DNA of 40,077 nucleotides from positions 1 through 40,077 of the forward strand of contig JAULUH010000030.1 of the NCBI GenBank assembly GCA_032111745.1, given 5' to 3'. This DNA is from JAULUH01 sp032111745. Its GTDB lineage: Bacteria > Chloroflexota > Anaerolineae > JAAEKA01. The position numbers and the translations under genes were made by a program. This document shows, piece after piece, positions 31,501 through 39,661 of the stretch; positions within the stretch are counted from its first letter, which is position 1; each line of letters begins with the position of its first letter. The notes below the pieces were generated by a model that made no database searches, was not told where the DNA came from, and saw only the letters and a program-made list of their open reading frames with translations.

Positions 31501-34500
31501 ATCCAGGCCCCTTATCCACTGCCTCTGCTCAGCCTGCCGGCGTGCCCGGCAACTGCGGGCAGCCCAGCTACCGCGGATATCTGGTGGAAGGACTATCAGG
31601 ACAGCATGTGGGCGCGCTCGGCTGGCGAGGCGGTCATCCACTACTTCTATCGCCTGCAGAATGGCTTCTTCTTCCCCGACGAAGATGCTGACGGCAAGCC
31701 CGATCGGCAGCCGGGCGACTGCGTGCCCTGGCTCGACCGGCTGCCAGGGGGAACCCCCGGCACTCCCACGGACATCGCCTATACTATCGCCTGGCCTGCC
31801 CAGGTGCCTCAGTTACAGGTCGGCGAGACACTCCTGGACAGTAAGAATGGGTTACCCCAGATCAACGGCCAGGCCGCAGTGGAGGTGATCTTCGACCAGG
31901 TTGCCGACCCCAAGGCAGCACCGCGCTCGGCGGTGCGCCTGTTCGATCCGCTCAGCCCGCGCTCGGTGGCGCTGGCCCGACTGCCAGCCGATGTGGCCGC
32001 CGAGAACGATCAGGGCAGCCTGGTTATCCTGGGCCGTACCGATGGCAGCATCCAGCTACCCTTCCACCTGCGTTCACGGCTGACTTACGACCCGCTGGCG
32101 AAGCAGCTATCGTTCGGCGGTGCCCTGGACGCGCGCGCTGTAGGAGATCCGCTGCTGCTGACCAACGTCATGAGCAGCAGCGAGCGCGACCAGCTCCTGG
32201 CGCTGAGCAGTGAAAGCGGATACCGCACGGCCATCAATGCCCTGTATGACCTGACGCGTAACCCGCAGGCTATCGACACTGACGGCAAGCTGGGCGCCGA
32301 CCCGGAGCTGTTGATAGGCTATTGGGATCCGCCAGACCTGGCGGACCCAACCAGGAACACGCAGCCGCAGCGGTTTCCGCAGCCGCTGCTGGGCGTGCCC
32401 GTGGCCTTGACCGCCGGCGCGGCCAGCGGCACGGGTTTCGTCACCCTGGCCTTCAACAACGACCGTTCGCTGGCCCCCCTGCCCGTCAGCCTGGCGGTGG
32501 TGGCCGTCACCTGCGGCCCGTACCAGGGCGAGCTGAAAGTTATCAACTCCGATAACGTCTTCGACGAGCAGTTGACCCTCCGTCACAGCGGCGACTTCGG
32601 CGGTGGGCCGGATGCCCTGACTTTCGACTGGTACTACCAGCCTGACCAGACCGGGGTGCCGCCTGCCCTGATGCCCGAGCCGGAGGCCGGCCGCCTCAAC
32701 GGCTGGATTTCTCTCGGCCCGCCTCAGGCCGGCCGCAACGATTTCACCATCGGTGGCCCGGGCCTGCTGACCATCAGCGACAACTGGCTCGTTGCCCGCT
32801 ACCACGGCTACCAGGCCTGCGGTGCCGACACATGGAGTGCCTGGGCAGGTAGCCCCGGCGGCACGCCGATCCGTCCCCGGCCACAGCTGGCCGAAGGCTG
32901 GATCAAGCGGGTGCTTAACGGGCTCAACCCCTATGAACAGACAGTTAAGGACTTCCACGCCGCTGCCACCAATACCTTCGCCAGCATGCTGGTCCAGGCC
33001 GGCCCTCGCTACGAAGGCGATGTGGCGCTGAACAACGACCCCGACAACCTGAATAGCTTGGGTCTGATCGAGGTCTACTCCACTGTGCTCAATCGCGGCA
33101 AGGCTCTGTCCATCGAAGCCACGCCGCCCGTCGACTTCGGGCCAGCCAACGTCGCCCTGCTCAACGCCACCGGTCGTGTGGCCGACTTCTACATGTTGCT
33201 GGGCAACGAGGCCTACGCCGACGCCATCGACCCAACCATTGGCTTTAGCACGGCCACCGGGGTCGAAGAGCTGCCGCCGTCGGTATTCGCGTTCCAAAAC
33301 CAGCTGGATTCCCTGCTGGCCGAAGAGCTGGCCCTGCTGCGCGGCCGTGATGATACCGGCGCACCTCTCGCCCGGCCGGTCTACAATCGCCTGTTTTGGA
33401 ACTTCACCAGCGGCGAGGGCGAAGCAGCCTACAAGCTGGCCTACAATGTTACCGATCAAGACGTGGACGGCGTTCTGGACGAGAACGACGCCAGGATACT
33501 GTTCCCTCAAGGCCATGGCGACGCCTGGGGCCATTACCTCACGGCCATTAAGGCCTACTACGACCTGTTGCGCCATCCCAACTACACTTGGGAGCCGCGT
33601 GCCGAGTCCGTGCAGGTGGCCGGCGCGCCGATTCTGGTGGACTACCTGGATGAGCGTAGGTTCGCCCACGCTGCCGCGGCCAGGGCCAGGACTGGTGCGG
33701 AAATCGTCGACCTTACCTATCGCGCCAGCTATGTGGAGGACCCGGCCGGCCAATGGCAGGGTTACAAGGACGGCAACTCCGACAGGGCCTGGGGGCTGGA
33801 TGAGTGGGCCCGGCGCGCCGGGCAGGGCGCCTACCTCGATTGGGTGGTTGCCAACGCGTTGCTGCCGGCTGAGGACCCCAACCCGGCGCATACTGGCGTA
33901 CAGAAGATCGATCGCACCACGGTGCGCGAGCTGGGTGAAATCGCCAGCCGCTTCACCGATATCCAGCTGCAGGTAGACGAGGCGGACCTGGGCCTCAATC
34001 CGTTGGGCCTGGCCAAGAACGTCGTGCCCTTCGATATCAACCCGGCCCAGGTGCTGCGGACGGTGGATGACCCCAAGACGCACTTCGAGCAAATCTACGA
34101 GCGGGCTGTGGGGGCAACGGCGAACGCCCTAACCGTCTACGCCCATGCCAACAAGCTCAATCAGCAGCTGCGGCGCAACCAGGACAGCGTCGACGCCTTC
34201 ACCGGCAACGCTATCGACCAGGAGCTGGACTTCAAGAATCGACTGATCGAGATCTTTGGCTACCCCTACGCCGGCGACATCGGACCGGGCCAGACCTATC
34301 CCACCGGTTACGATGGCCCCGACCTTTACCACTACATGTACGTGGACACGGTGAGCCTGACCGGCGAGACCGCGCCCCCCGCTAAGGAATTCACCGCCTT
34401 CTTCCTGCCGCTGGCCGCCGGCACCACCGGCGCGCAGGCCTTCAACTTCCCGGGCGACCTGCCTGACACCTACCGGCTCGACCCGAACTCGCTGGAAGGC

Positions 34501-36333
34501 GGCGCGCTCAAGGTCAAGTTCTCCTTCGTTACCGGCCAGTATGGCTTCCTGCGCCCCGCTGAGTGGGGCCAGCGCCGGGCGCCGGGCGAGCTCCAGCTGG
34601 CCCTATCGGACCTGGTGCAGAGCGAGGCCAGGTTGCAGCAGGCCTTGCGGGAGTACGACAACCTGATCAAGGAGATCCAGGATGCCGTGGATCTGTTGGC
34701 GGCGGAGCGCAACCTGCAGGCGGAGACGATCCAGCTCAAGGCGGGAGATAAAGGTGCCACCGTGGCCCTGAACGCAGTCATCTTCGGCGCCAAGGCCACT
34801 AGCCTGTCCATGCAGCGCGCCGCCAACGTCACCAAGTTCACAACCGAGAACATCGCCGAGGCCATGCCCAAGGTGGTCGGGCTGGCCACCGACGTCACGG
34901 CTCCCGCGCGGGCCGCCGTGCAGCTGACCGGCAAGCTGACCAGCGAAGGGCTGAGTGGGGCTGCGATCGCGGCGGAGTTGGTCGAGCTGGGTGCAGAGCA
35001 GGCTAAGGAGATCGTTTCGCTGGGCACCGAGCTGCGCCTGGAGGCCGCCACCGCCGACTTTGCCACGCAGGAGCGGCTCAAGGCGCTGGAACAACTGGTG
35101 CGCCAGGAGGCGATCAAGCGCCTGGAGCTCTATACCCAGCGTGAGGTGGTCAATCAGACCCTGGGGCGCTACCTGGCCAAGCTGGCCGAGGGCGAGCGCC
35201 TGGTCCAGGAACGCCTGCTTTTCCGCATCAACGCCGCGGCTTCGACCCAGGAGAGCCGTTATCGTGATATGGCCTTTCGCATCTTCCGCAACGATGCCCT
35301 ACAGAAGTACCGTGCCCAGTTCGACCTGGCCGCCCGCTACACCTATCTGGCGGCCACGGCTTACGACTACGAGACCAACCTGCTGGGCGGTGATAGCGGG
35401 GCCGGGCGTGACTTCCTCACCGATATCGTGCGCCAACGCAGCCTGGGCCAGATCATCGGTGGCCAGCCGCTGGCCGGCACACCAGGACTGGCCGATCCAC
35501 TGGCGCGGCTGGGCCTGAACTTCGGCGTGCTCAAGGGCCAGCTCGGCTTCAACAATCCACAACGCGAGAGCAATCGCTTCTCGCTGCGTGAGGAGTTCTT
35601 CCGTGTTCCCCAGAGTGGGCCCGGAGCGCCAGACGCAGTCAGCCAGTGGCGCGATACGCTAAGCAAGTTCCGCATCGACGACCTGTGGGAGGTGCCGGAG
35701 TTCCGGCGCTTTGCCCGCCCCTTTGCGCCGGAGTCGGCCGGCCCGCAGCCGGGACTGGTGATCCCATTCGAAACCAGCGTCACTTTCGGGCTAAACTTCT
35801 TCGCCAACCCCCTGGAAGGTGGCGACAGCGCCTACGACCCCTCGCAGTTCGCCACCAAGATCCGCTCCGTGGGGGTCTGGTTCAGCGACTACGACGGCCA
35901 TGGGCTGTCCAACACCCCGCGCGTCTACCTAGTGCCCGTGGGCGCTGACGTGCTGCGTGCACCCTCCGACGATACCCTGGCCACGCGTGAATGGCGGGTC
36001 ATGGACCAGAGCCTGCCCGCGCCCTTCCCCGTCGGCGCATCCAGCCTGTCGAACCCCAACTGGATCCCGAAGAACGACACCCTCAGCGATGAATTGGGCG
36101 ACATTCGCCGCTTCTCCAGCCTGCGCGCCTATCACGACAGCGGTGAGTTCGACGAGAGCCAGACCGCCACCGATAGCCGGCTCATCGGGCGCTCGGTCTG
36201 GAATACCCGCTGGCTGCTGATCATCCCGGGAGGCACGCTGCTAAGCGACGCTAACAAGGGCCTTGATACGTTCCTGAGCCAGGTCAGCGACATCAAGCTG
36301 TTCTTCCAGACCTACGCCTACTCCGGCAACTGA
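28591..36333 (+). CDS. Giant secreted protein: Gly-rich beta-helix plus C-terminal TcA-like module
   Basis: One intact frame of 2580 residues, about 274 kDa. Residues 1-41 are a signal peptide (RRR, then a hydrophobic core, cut after AQAA). About 45-590: parallel beta-helix with a Gly-rich expansion at 180-420. Middle (600-1950): unrecognised beta and helical segments with two DxDxDG calcium-type loops (about 1030 and 1623). About 2007-2270: long helices/coiled coil (SEARLQQALREYDNLIKEI). About 2235-2260 (RAQFDLAARYTYLAATAYDYE) and 2423 onward (KIRSVGVWFSDYDG, then SDIKLFFQTYAYSGN at the C-terminus) are placed like the C-terminal TcB-binding domain of TcA toxins; this is an eyeball resemblance. 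No anchor or LPXTG. AGGAAG precedes the ATG. Confidence 0.85.
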   Translation: MNTKLRNRSNRSSSSRRRAPMAVALALIVLLMAILPGPAQAAGRRAPAGQAGVTFYISLAGNDGNDCQAPERACRTIGAAITRAPAGSTVQIAAGTYAEWNLSLASNLTLAGESKDTTVIDAQRQGRLLFVGPGVTATLKNLTLRNGVATGSLSAPGQGGGIYNTGNLTLQSVDVVGNEALGGGGVTGGAGGGGATGGNGATGRNGSCASLGCDGPYDTHGADPGGAGGWGSSGFDGGTGGSGGAGQGGGIYNAGTLTLANASVRANLARGGAGGQGGAGGAGGRGGNGGKGGDFGVWGCYATPAREGGPGGRGGNGASGGPGGAGAPGQGGGIFHAGGQLVAINSIIAGNRTQGGAGGPGGPGGVAGAGGAGGPGGYSWNEVCSRSYSSGPKGADGTTGSGGNSGGAGAAGTALGGGVFHAGGEARFNQAVVVGNNSQTAGGVYSQSPAGPQVFNTILWANTAGGAGGLNAQISSVVAAAISRSCVEGNPSSAQGNIANCDPQFVDAAGPDSVIGTADDDLRVLSGSPVIDTGSNSAVPADSLDLNGNGNVQERWPRDYAGRNRFVDDPFAVDTGEGTAPIVDMGAFEYSAFDSPWIIGATITPPASARGADGRAFRRPTDIRTASGQQALDAFFWSSAESRLYPVKPGDYQVRWPASADPQDTNTVVQLGRSVWPDQPQEHVLGAAVALEPPAAPDDPAPFRYVRILYSLSAAADGNKEFSAARPGYTVLLYVRGDAPDESRYPAVLEVVRSEIWQNASALVDNAPCVVGETLDGAAYGHDDSTGKSGYVLFEKAPYDGLGDDGAYDRGSRTGSIIPVNAVIPGVIDDLVVVWYRENTKGVAWPDRPVRYDCRWPDNAPVLVVASQQGSSALDPALHPDARVYQQPDPTKSGYNPNEEHALLAPASGGSSRQALFALRNDLNRPESSQPFALLKYREPDSRDWRFKVYRVTPEDETFKFRYPGTAGTLIQAPYPLPLLSLPACPATAGSPATADIWWKDYQDSMWARSAGEAVIHYFYRLQNGFFFPDEDADGKPDRQPGDCVPWLDRLPGGTPGTPTDIAYTIAWPAQVPQLQVGETLLDSKNGLPQINGQAAVEVIFDQVADPKAAPRSAVRLFDPLSPRSVALARLPADVAAENDQGSLVILGRTDGSIQLPFHLRSRLTYDPLAKQLSFGGALDARAVGDPLLLTNVMSSSERDQLLALSSESGYRTAINALYDLTRNPQAIDTDGKLGADPELLIGYWDPPDLADPTRNTQPQRFPQPLLGVPVALTAGAASGTGFVTLAFNNDRSLAPLPVSLAVVAVTCGPYQGELKVINSDNVFDEQLTLRHSGDFGGGPDALTFDWYYQPDQTGVPPALMPEPEAGRLNGWISLGPPQAGRNDFTIGGPGLLTISDNWLVARYHGYQACGADTWSAWAGSPGGTPIRPRPQLAEGWIKRVLNGLNPYEQTVKDFHAAATNTFASMLVQAGPRYEGDVALNNDPDNLNSLGLIEVYSTVLNRGKALSIEATPPVDFGPANVALLNATGRVADFYMLLGNEAYADAIDPTIGFSTATGVEELPPSVFAFQNQLDSLLAEELALLRGRDDTGAPLARPVYNRLFWNFTSGEGEAAYKLAYNVTDQDVDGVLDENDARILFPQGHGDAWGHYLTAIKAYYDLLRHPNYTWEPRAESVQVAGAPILVDYLDERRFAHAAAARARTGAEIVDLTYRASYVEDPAGQWQGYKDGNSDRAWGLDEWARRAGQGAYLDWVVANALLPAEDPNPAHTGVQKIDRTTVRELGEIASRFTDIQLQVDEADLGLNPLGLAKNVVPFDINPAQVLRTVDDPKTHFEQIYERAVGATANALTVYAHANKLNQQLRRNQDSVDAFTGNAIDQELDFKNRLIEIFGYPYAGDIGPGQTYPTGYDGPDLYHYMYVDTVSLTGETAPPAKEFTAFFLPLAAGTTGAQAFNFPGDLPDTYRLDPNSLEGGALKVKFSFVTGQYGFLRPAEWGQRRAPGELQLALSDLVQSEARLQQALREYDNLIKEIQDAVDLLAAERNLQAETIQLKAGDKGATVALNAVIFGAKATSLSMQRAANVTKFTTENIAEAMPKVVGLATDVTAPARAAVQLTGKLTSEGLSGAAIAAELVELGAEQAKEIVSLGTELRLEAATADFATQERLKALEQLVRQEAIKRLELYTQREVVNQTLGRYLAKLAEGERLVQERLLFRINAAASTQESRYRDMAFRIFRNDALQKYRAQFDLAARYTYLAATAYDYETNLLGGDSGAGRDFLTDIVRQRSLGQIIGGQPLAGTPGLADPLARLGLNFGVLKGQLGFNNPQRESNRFSLREEFFRVPQSGPGAPDAVSQWRDTLSKFRIDDLWEVPEFRRFARPFAPESAGPQPGLVIPFETSVTFGLNFFANPLEGGDSAYDPSQFATKIRSVGVWFSDYDGHGLSNTPRVYLVPVGADVLRAPSDDTLATREWRVMDQSLPAPFPVGASSLSNPNWIPKNDTLSDELGDIRRFSSLRAYHDSGEFDESQTATDSRLIGRSVWNTRWLLIIPGGTLLSDANKGLDTFLSQVSDIKLFFQTYAYSGN
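29128..29850 (+). repeat. Glycine-rich low-complexity coding repeat
   Basis: Codons for residues about 180-420 of the giant protein, dominated by GGC/GGT with Ala, Asn and Ser. The three Gly blocks alternate with beta-helix turns ending GGGIYN or GGGIFHAGG. It is a coding expansion rather than a noncoding repeat; the frame is undisturbed. Confidence 0.85.
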
Positions 36334-36364
36334 GCGATCCCCCAGGGAACCTGTCCGGAAACAA

Positions 36365-36396
36365 GCCTCCGCCCGGCACCATGGCCGGGCGGAGGC
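36365..36396 (-). terminator. Perfect 13-bp hairpin with T-tract on the minus strand
   Basis: Arms 36365-36377 and 36384-36396 pair without mismatch around a 6-nt loop. On the minus strand it is followed by TTGTTT, a proper intrinsic-terminator tail, so it ends leftward transcription from the remnant gene at 36422-36583. On the plus strand it follows the giant gene's stop by 31 bp but lacks a T-run; it may work both ways. Confidence 0.7.
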
Positions 36397-36421
36397 GCGT
36401 TAAGTCCTGGCACTGCGCCGC

Positions 36422-36583
36422 TCAGTCGGCAGCCACCGGGCAGCCCATAACCATCACGTCGGTCAGCTGGAGGCCGCCATAGGACGCGCTCGCTGCCGAC
36501 CGCCACGCGTACACCTCCACTTGGGTCAGATCACCCTTGAAGCTCTTTGCCGCCGGGTAATACTCCGGTGGCGCGTCCGGATG
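36422..36583 (-). pseudogene. C-terminal remnant of an unidentified leftward gene
   Basis: A 53-codon open stretch on the minus strand that reads HPDAPPEYYPAAKSFKGD and continues to DVMVMGCPVAAD before TGA. The composition and codon use look coding (QVEVYAWRS, YGGLQLTD), and a good terminator stands 25 bp beyond its stop. Just upstream the frame is closed by TAG, and no start codon or ribosome site fits, so this is best read as the tail of a decayed or truncated gene. I do not recognise the family. It fills part of the 404-bp gap between the giant gene and the kinase gene, the remainder of which has the kinase promoter. Confidence 0.45.
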
Positions 36584-36656
36584 CTACTTGGGAGGCACGT
36601 GGCTGGCCACCTGGGCCTGGCTCGCGGTGGGCGACGGCTGCCGAAGCCCCGGAGGT

Positions 36657-36713
36657 TTGGCAGGCTCACCAGCATGGCATACAATATGAACGTATCAGGA
36701 TCAAGGTATCCTG
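36657..36713 (+). promoter_or_regulatory. Promoter and palindromic operator candidate for the GAF kinase gene
   Basis: TTGGCA (36657-36662), 17-bp spacer, TACAAT (36680-36685), each one base from consensus. Just after the predicted start is a perfect inverted repeat, CAGGAT (36696-36701), 6-nt spacer, ATCCTG (36708-36713), which could be an operator or a small leader hairpin. Start codon GTG is at 36738 with a weak ribosome site. Confidence 0.65.
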
Positions 36714-36737
36714 CCAGCCTGAAATCGAGCAAACCCA

Positions 36738-38093
36738 GTGTCTACCACTGCCCAGAACCAGCAGGCCCACCCGGCCAGCCCCGCTGTCACCTGGCCTGCC
36801 GCCAGCACACATTCGAACCATCGCCTGGCCACGATGTTCCAGGTGGCCCGCATTATTGCCAGCGAGCGTGACCTGGCCGTCATGTTGCCTCAGTTCCTGG
36901 CCGGCCTGATCGATACCATCCCCGTGGCCGACGCCGGCGTGCTGATGCTATTCGACCCGGCTATCCAACGGCTCAAAATCGTGGCCGCGCAGGGCTATGA
37001 CCAGCTTTACCTGAAAAATCTGCATCTGGCCGCAGGTGAGTCGCTCAGCGGCAAGGCCTTTCAGAGTGGCGAGACTCTACTCTTTGCCACGATCGAAGAC
37101 ACCACGGCGGCCATGGCCAATATGACGCCCGAGAATCGCCAGCTGTTTCGGGCGGCCACCGCCGGACTGCAGCATCCGTTGAGCGCAGTCTGCGTGCCCC
37201 TGAAGACAGGCCAGGACAGCGCCGGCGTGCTGGTACTGGAAAATCTGCGCCAAAATGGCACCTTTGGCCCTGCTGATCTCCAATTCCTGGAAGCCGTGGC
37301 CGAGCTGATCACGCTCTCCATTGAGAACATACGGCTGAGCCGGGAGCTGCAAGCCACCAGGGCCTTCCAAGAGGCCAACCGGCTCAAAGACGAGCTGATT
37401 TCCACCCTGGCCCACGAGATGCGCACGCCGCTTACCTCGATCAAGGGTTACGCTACGGCATTGCTGATGGAGGAAGTGTCATTCTCGCCGGACATCCAGC
37501 GCCAGTTCCTGCAGGTTATCGACGAAGAGTGCGATGTGCTGCAGAACCTGATCCACGACCTGCTGGAGTCGTCCATCATCGACGCCGGATTGCTCCGGAT
37601 AGAGCTCCAGCCTGTCCTACTCCCGAGGCTGGCCCATAGCACCATCGAGGAGTTGTCACATCAGACCAAGAAACACCAGTTCGTCGTCGATTTTCCGGAC
37701 GGCTTTCCTGTCATCGATGCCGACCCTCAGCGCATTGGCCAGGTGCTGCGCAACTTGATCGATAATGCTATCAAGTACTCGCCCGGAGGAGGGCTAATCG
37801 TGGTCCGCGGCGAAGTCCGCGCCGCCGAGGTGGTAGTCAGCGTGGCCGACCAGGGCGTCGGCATCGCGCCCGAACATCTCAACAGGCTCTTCGAGAAGTA
37901 TTTCCGCATCAAGTCCGGCCTGGTGCGCCACGTGGTGGGTTCCGGGCTGGGCTTACCGATTTCCCACACAATTGTCGAAAGCCACAAGGGCCGAATCTGG
38001 GCCGAGAGCAGGTTGGGGGAGGGCACGACCTTTTACTTCTCGCTGCCCCTCGTCGAGCCTGGCGATGGCCGGACTGACCTGGAACATGAGTGA
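36738..38093 (+). CDS. Cytoplasmic GAF-domain sensor histidine kinase
   Basis: A 451-residue kinase without a transmembrane helix. A GAF domain spans about 25-195 (MLFDPAIQRLKIVAAQGYD, GESLSGKAFQSGE, VCVPLKTGQDSAGVLVLENL). HisKA follows with LAHEMRTPLTS (His226), then HATPase_c: NLIDNAIKYSPGGG (N box), DQGVGIAP (G1), LFEKYFRI (F box), GSGLGLPISHTIVE (G2). It senses a soluble ligand or redox state through GAF. The gene starts at GTG 36738; an ATG at residue 33 is an alternative. It overlaps the regulator by 8 bp. Confidence 0.93.
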   Translation: MSTTAQNQQAHPASPAVTWPAASTHSNHRLATMFQVARIIASERDLAVMLPQFLAGLIDTIPVADAGVLMLFDPAIQRLKIVAAQGYDQLYLKNLHLAAGESLSGKAFQSGETLLFATIEDTTAAMANMTPENRQLFRAATAGLQHPLSAVCVPLKTGQDSAGVLVLENLRQNGTFGPADLQFLEAVAELITLSIENIRLSRELQATRAFQEANRLKDELISTLAHEMRTPLTSIKGYATALLMEEVSFSPDIQRQFLQVIDEECDVLQNLIHDLLESSIIDAGLLRIELQPVLLPRLAHSTIEELSHQTKKHQFVVDFPDGFPVIDADPQRIGQVLRNLIDNAIKYSPGGGLIVVRGEVRAAEVVVSVADQGVGIAPEHLNRLFEKYFRIKSGLVRHVVGSGLGLPISHTIVESHKGRIWAESRLGEGTTFYFSLPLVEPGDGRTDLEHE

Positions 38094-38784
38094 GAAGATC
38101 CTGATCGTCGACGACGAGCCTCGCGTGTCGCGCCTGGTCACTGAGGTGCTGACCGCGGTGGGCTATCGAGTGATGGCCGCAGCGTCTGGGAAGACCGCCA
38201 TTGAACAGGTCGTGCTCGAGCAGCCCGACCTGGTGCTGCTGGACGTTCTGCTGCCATCGGGCATGGATGGCTTTGAGGTTTGCAGCCGCCTGCGAGAATT
38301 CTCCGACGTGCCCATCATCATGCTCACGGCCAAGGCGCGCCAGGGTGACATCCTGCGCGGGTTCGACCTGGGCGCCGACGATTACCTGACCAAGCCGTTC
38401 AACGCCAAGGAATTGGTCGCCAGGGTCAAGGCCGTGCTGCGCCGCACAAACCGCCTCGACCATGCCACGGCCAGTCTAGTGTCGTGCGGCGACCTGGTGA
38501 TCGACCTGGCGCGGCGCAGCGCCAGCGTCGGCGGTCGAGCCGTCAACTTGACCCGCACCGAGTTCGAGCTGCTGCGCCACCTGGCTCTCAATCCCAACTG
38601 TGTCCTGCCCCATGAAATGCTGCTCACTGAAGTCTGGGGACCGGAATACCGTGACGAATTGGACTACCTGCGCGCGTATATTCGCTATCTGCGCCGCAAG
38701 CTCGAGCCCGACCCTGCTAATCCGGTGATCATCGTGACCTCACCGGGGGTCGGCTACATGCTGGTCTGCTCAGAAACCAGCTGA
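38086..38784 (+). CDS. OmpR-family response regulator
   Basis: A 232-residue regulator starting at ATG 38086, inside the end of the kinase gene; the frame is open upstream to 37972 but that portion is the kinase in another frame. Receiver: ILIVDDEP (Asp9, Asp10), LLDVLLPSG (Asp53), MLTAKA, YLTKPFN. Winged helix: VNLTRTEFELLRHLALN, LLTEVWG, LRAYIRYLRRKLEPD, IIVTSPGVGYML. It forms a dedicated pair with the GAF kinase. A bidirectional terminator follows 15 bp after the stop. Confidence 0.95.
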   Translation: MSEKILIVDDEPRVSRLVTEVLTAVGYRVMAAASGKTAIEQVVLEQPDLVLLDVLLPSGMDGFEVCSRLREFSDVPIIMLTAKARQGDILRGFDLGADDYLTKPFNAKELVARVKAVLRRTNRLDHATASLVSCGDLVIDLARRSASVGGRAVNLTRTEFELLRHLALNPNCVLPHEMLLTEVWGPEYRDELDYLRAYIRYLRRKLEPDPANPVIIVTSPGVGYMLVCSETS

Positions 38785-38799
38785 CCCCTCCCAATAACG

Positions 38800-38848
38800 C
38801 GACAAGACAGGCGGGCCTCCTCTACCAGGAGGCCTGCCTGTCTTGTCG
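38800..38848. terminator. Bidirectional intrinsic terminator
   Basis: Arms of about 21-22 bp with near-complete pairing and a short CTACC loop, between the regulator gene and the convergent peroxiredoxin gene. The plus-strand side ends in GTTTG; the minus side in CGTTATTGG. Confidence 0.85.
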
Positions 38849-38867
38849 TTTGCCCTCTTCACCTGGA

Positions 38868-39332
38868 CTACAGGCTGGCAACCGCCCATTCGACGCTGTC
38901 CGTGGGGCTGACCTTGACCTGGGCATCGGCGATCTTGCCGTTCTCGTCGATTATGAAATGACTACGGATGATGCCCATGTATGTCTTGCCATACATGGAC
39001 TTCTCGCCCCAAACGCCGTAGGCCTCGGCCACAGAATGATCCTCGTCCACCAACAACGTGAAGGGCAGGTTGTGCTTGGTCTTGAACTTCTGGTGCGATG
39101 CCACGCCGTCCGGGCTAATGCCAAGGACCACCGCGTTCTTCTCCTCGATCTGCGGATACGCGTCGCGGAAGCCGCAGGCCTGGGTGGTGCAGCCGCTGGT
39201 GTCGTCCTTGGGATAGAAGTACAGGATGACCTTCTGTCCCCGGAAGTCCGATAGCCTCACCGTGTCGCCCGTGTCGCTCAACAGCGCAAAATCCGGGGCC
39301 ACGTCGCCGGCCTTAAGAGTCGTCTCGCTCAT
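38868..39332 (-). CDS. bcp: Thioredoxin-dependent peroxiredoxin (Bcp/PrxQ)
   Basis: A 154-residue peroxiredoxin from ATG 39332 with AGGAG ten bases upstream; the ORF reaches 39461 but the added N-terminus lacks family support. The peroxidatic site is FYPKDDTSGCTTQACGFRD: the first Cys (C47 region) is the peroxidatic one and the second, five residues on, is the resolving Cys typical of the BCP/PrxQ class. PDFALLSDTGDTVRLSDFRGQ is the N-terminal strand. It reduces hydrogen and organic peroxides in the cytoplasm with thioredoxin. Confidence 0.95.
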   Translation of the reverse strand: MSETTLKAGDVAPDFALLSDTGDTVRLSDFRGQKVILYFYPKDDTSGCTTQACGFRDAYPQIEEKNAVVLGISPDGVASHQKFKTKHNLPFTLLVDEDHSVAEAYGVWGEKSMYGKTYMGIIRSHFIIDENGKIADAQVKVSPTDSVEWAVASL

Positions 39333-39371
39333 GAATAGGGTTCTCCTTTTTTCTAGGGTGTGTGCTCTGCG

Positions 39372-39405
39372 AGGTGCAGGGCACTTCCGAAGGTGCCCCG
39401 CACCT
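39372..39405. repeat. Stem-loop upstream of the peroxiredoxin gene
   Basis: Arms 39372-39386 and 39391-39405 form a 15-bp stem with one mismatch and one wobble around CCGA. It lies 40-73 bases upstream of the bcp start on the minus strand. No T-run, so a terminator role is doubtful; it may be a leader structure or a REP-like hairpin. Confidence 0.5.
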
Positions 39406-39481
39406 GTGTTCACGCTAATCATAGCCACCATGCCCGTCCCCGTATGTATCGCGGCGTCCACTTCGGCAGTGGGTGTGTTGG

Positions 39482-39564
39482 CGTAGGGGCATGAACGGCG
39501 TGCCGGGCCAGGGCGTGGCTGCCGCAGCCACGCCCTGGCCCGGCACGCCGTTCATGCCCCTACG
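39482..39564. repeat. Perfect 83-bp intergenic palindrome
   Basis: Arms of 41 bp (39482-39522 and 39524-39564) are exactly complementary around one base at 39523. The ends read CGTAGGGG/CCCCTACG. Translated either way it gives the same peptide-like string, so ORFs drawn over it are artefacts. It lies in the 412-bp gap between bcp and the oxidase gene. Its GTAGGGGC ends resemble REP-like elements I recall from Chloroflexota; a family assignment needs genome-wide copies. Confidence 0.85.
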
Positions 39565-39661
39565 TTCATCATCGCAGACCCCGTACGGACGGGGATCCCC
39601 CATGGCGAACCGCTTTTCTAGCCAGCTGCGTGTGCCCAGGATGGCAGGCACCATCCCACGT

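Noticed and set aside
32107..34092. 661-codon minus-strand open frame within the giant gene
   Set aside because: Same GC-driven shadow; no domain signature, no ribosome site.
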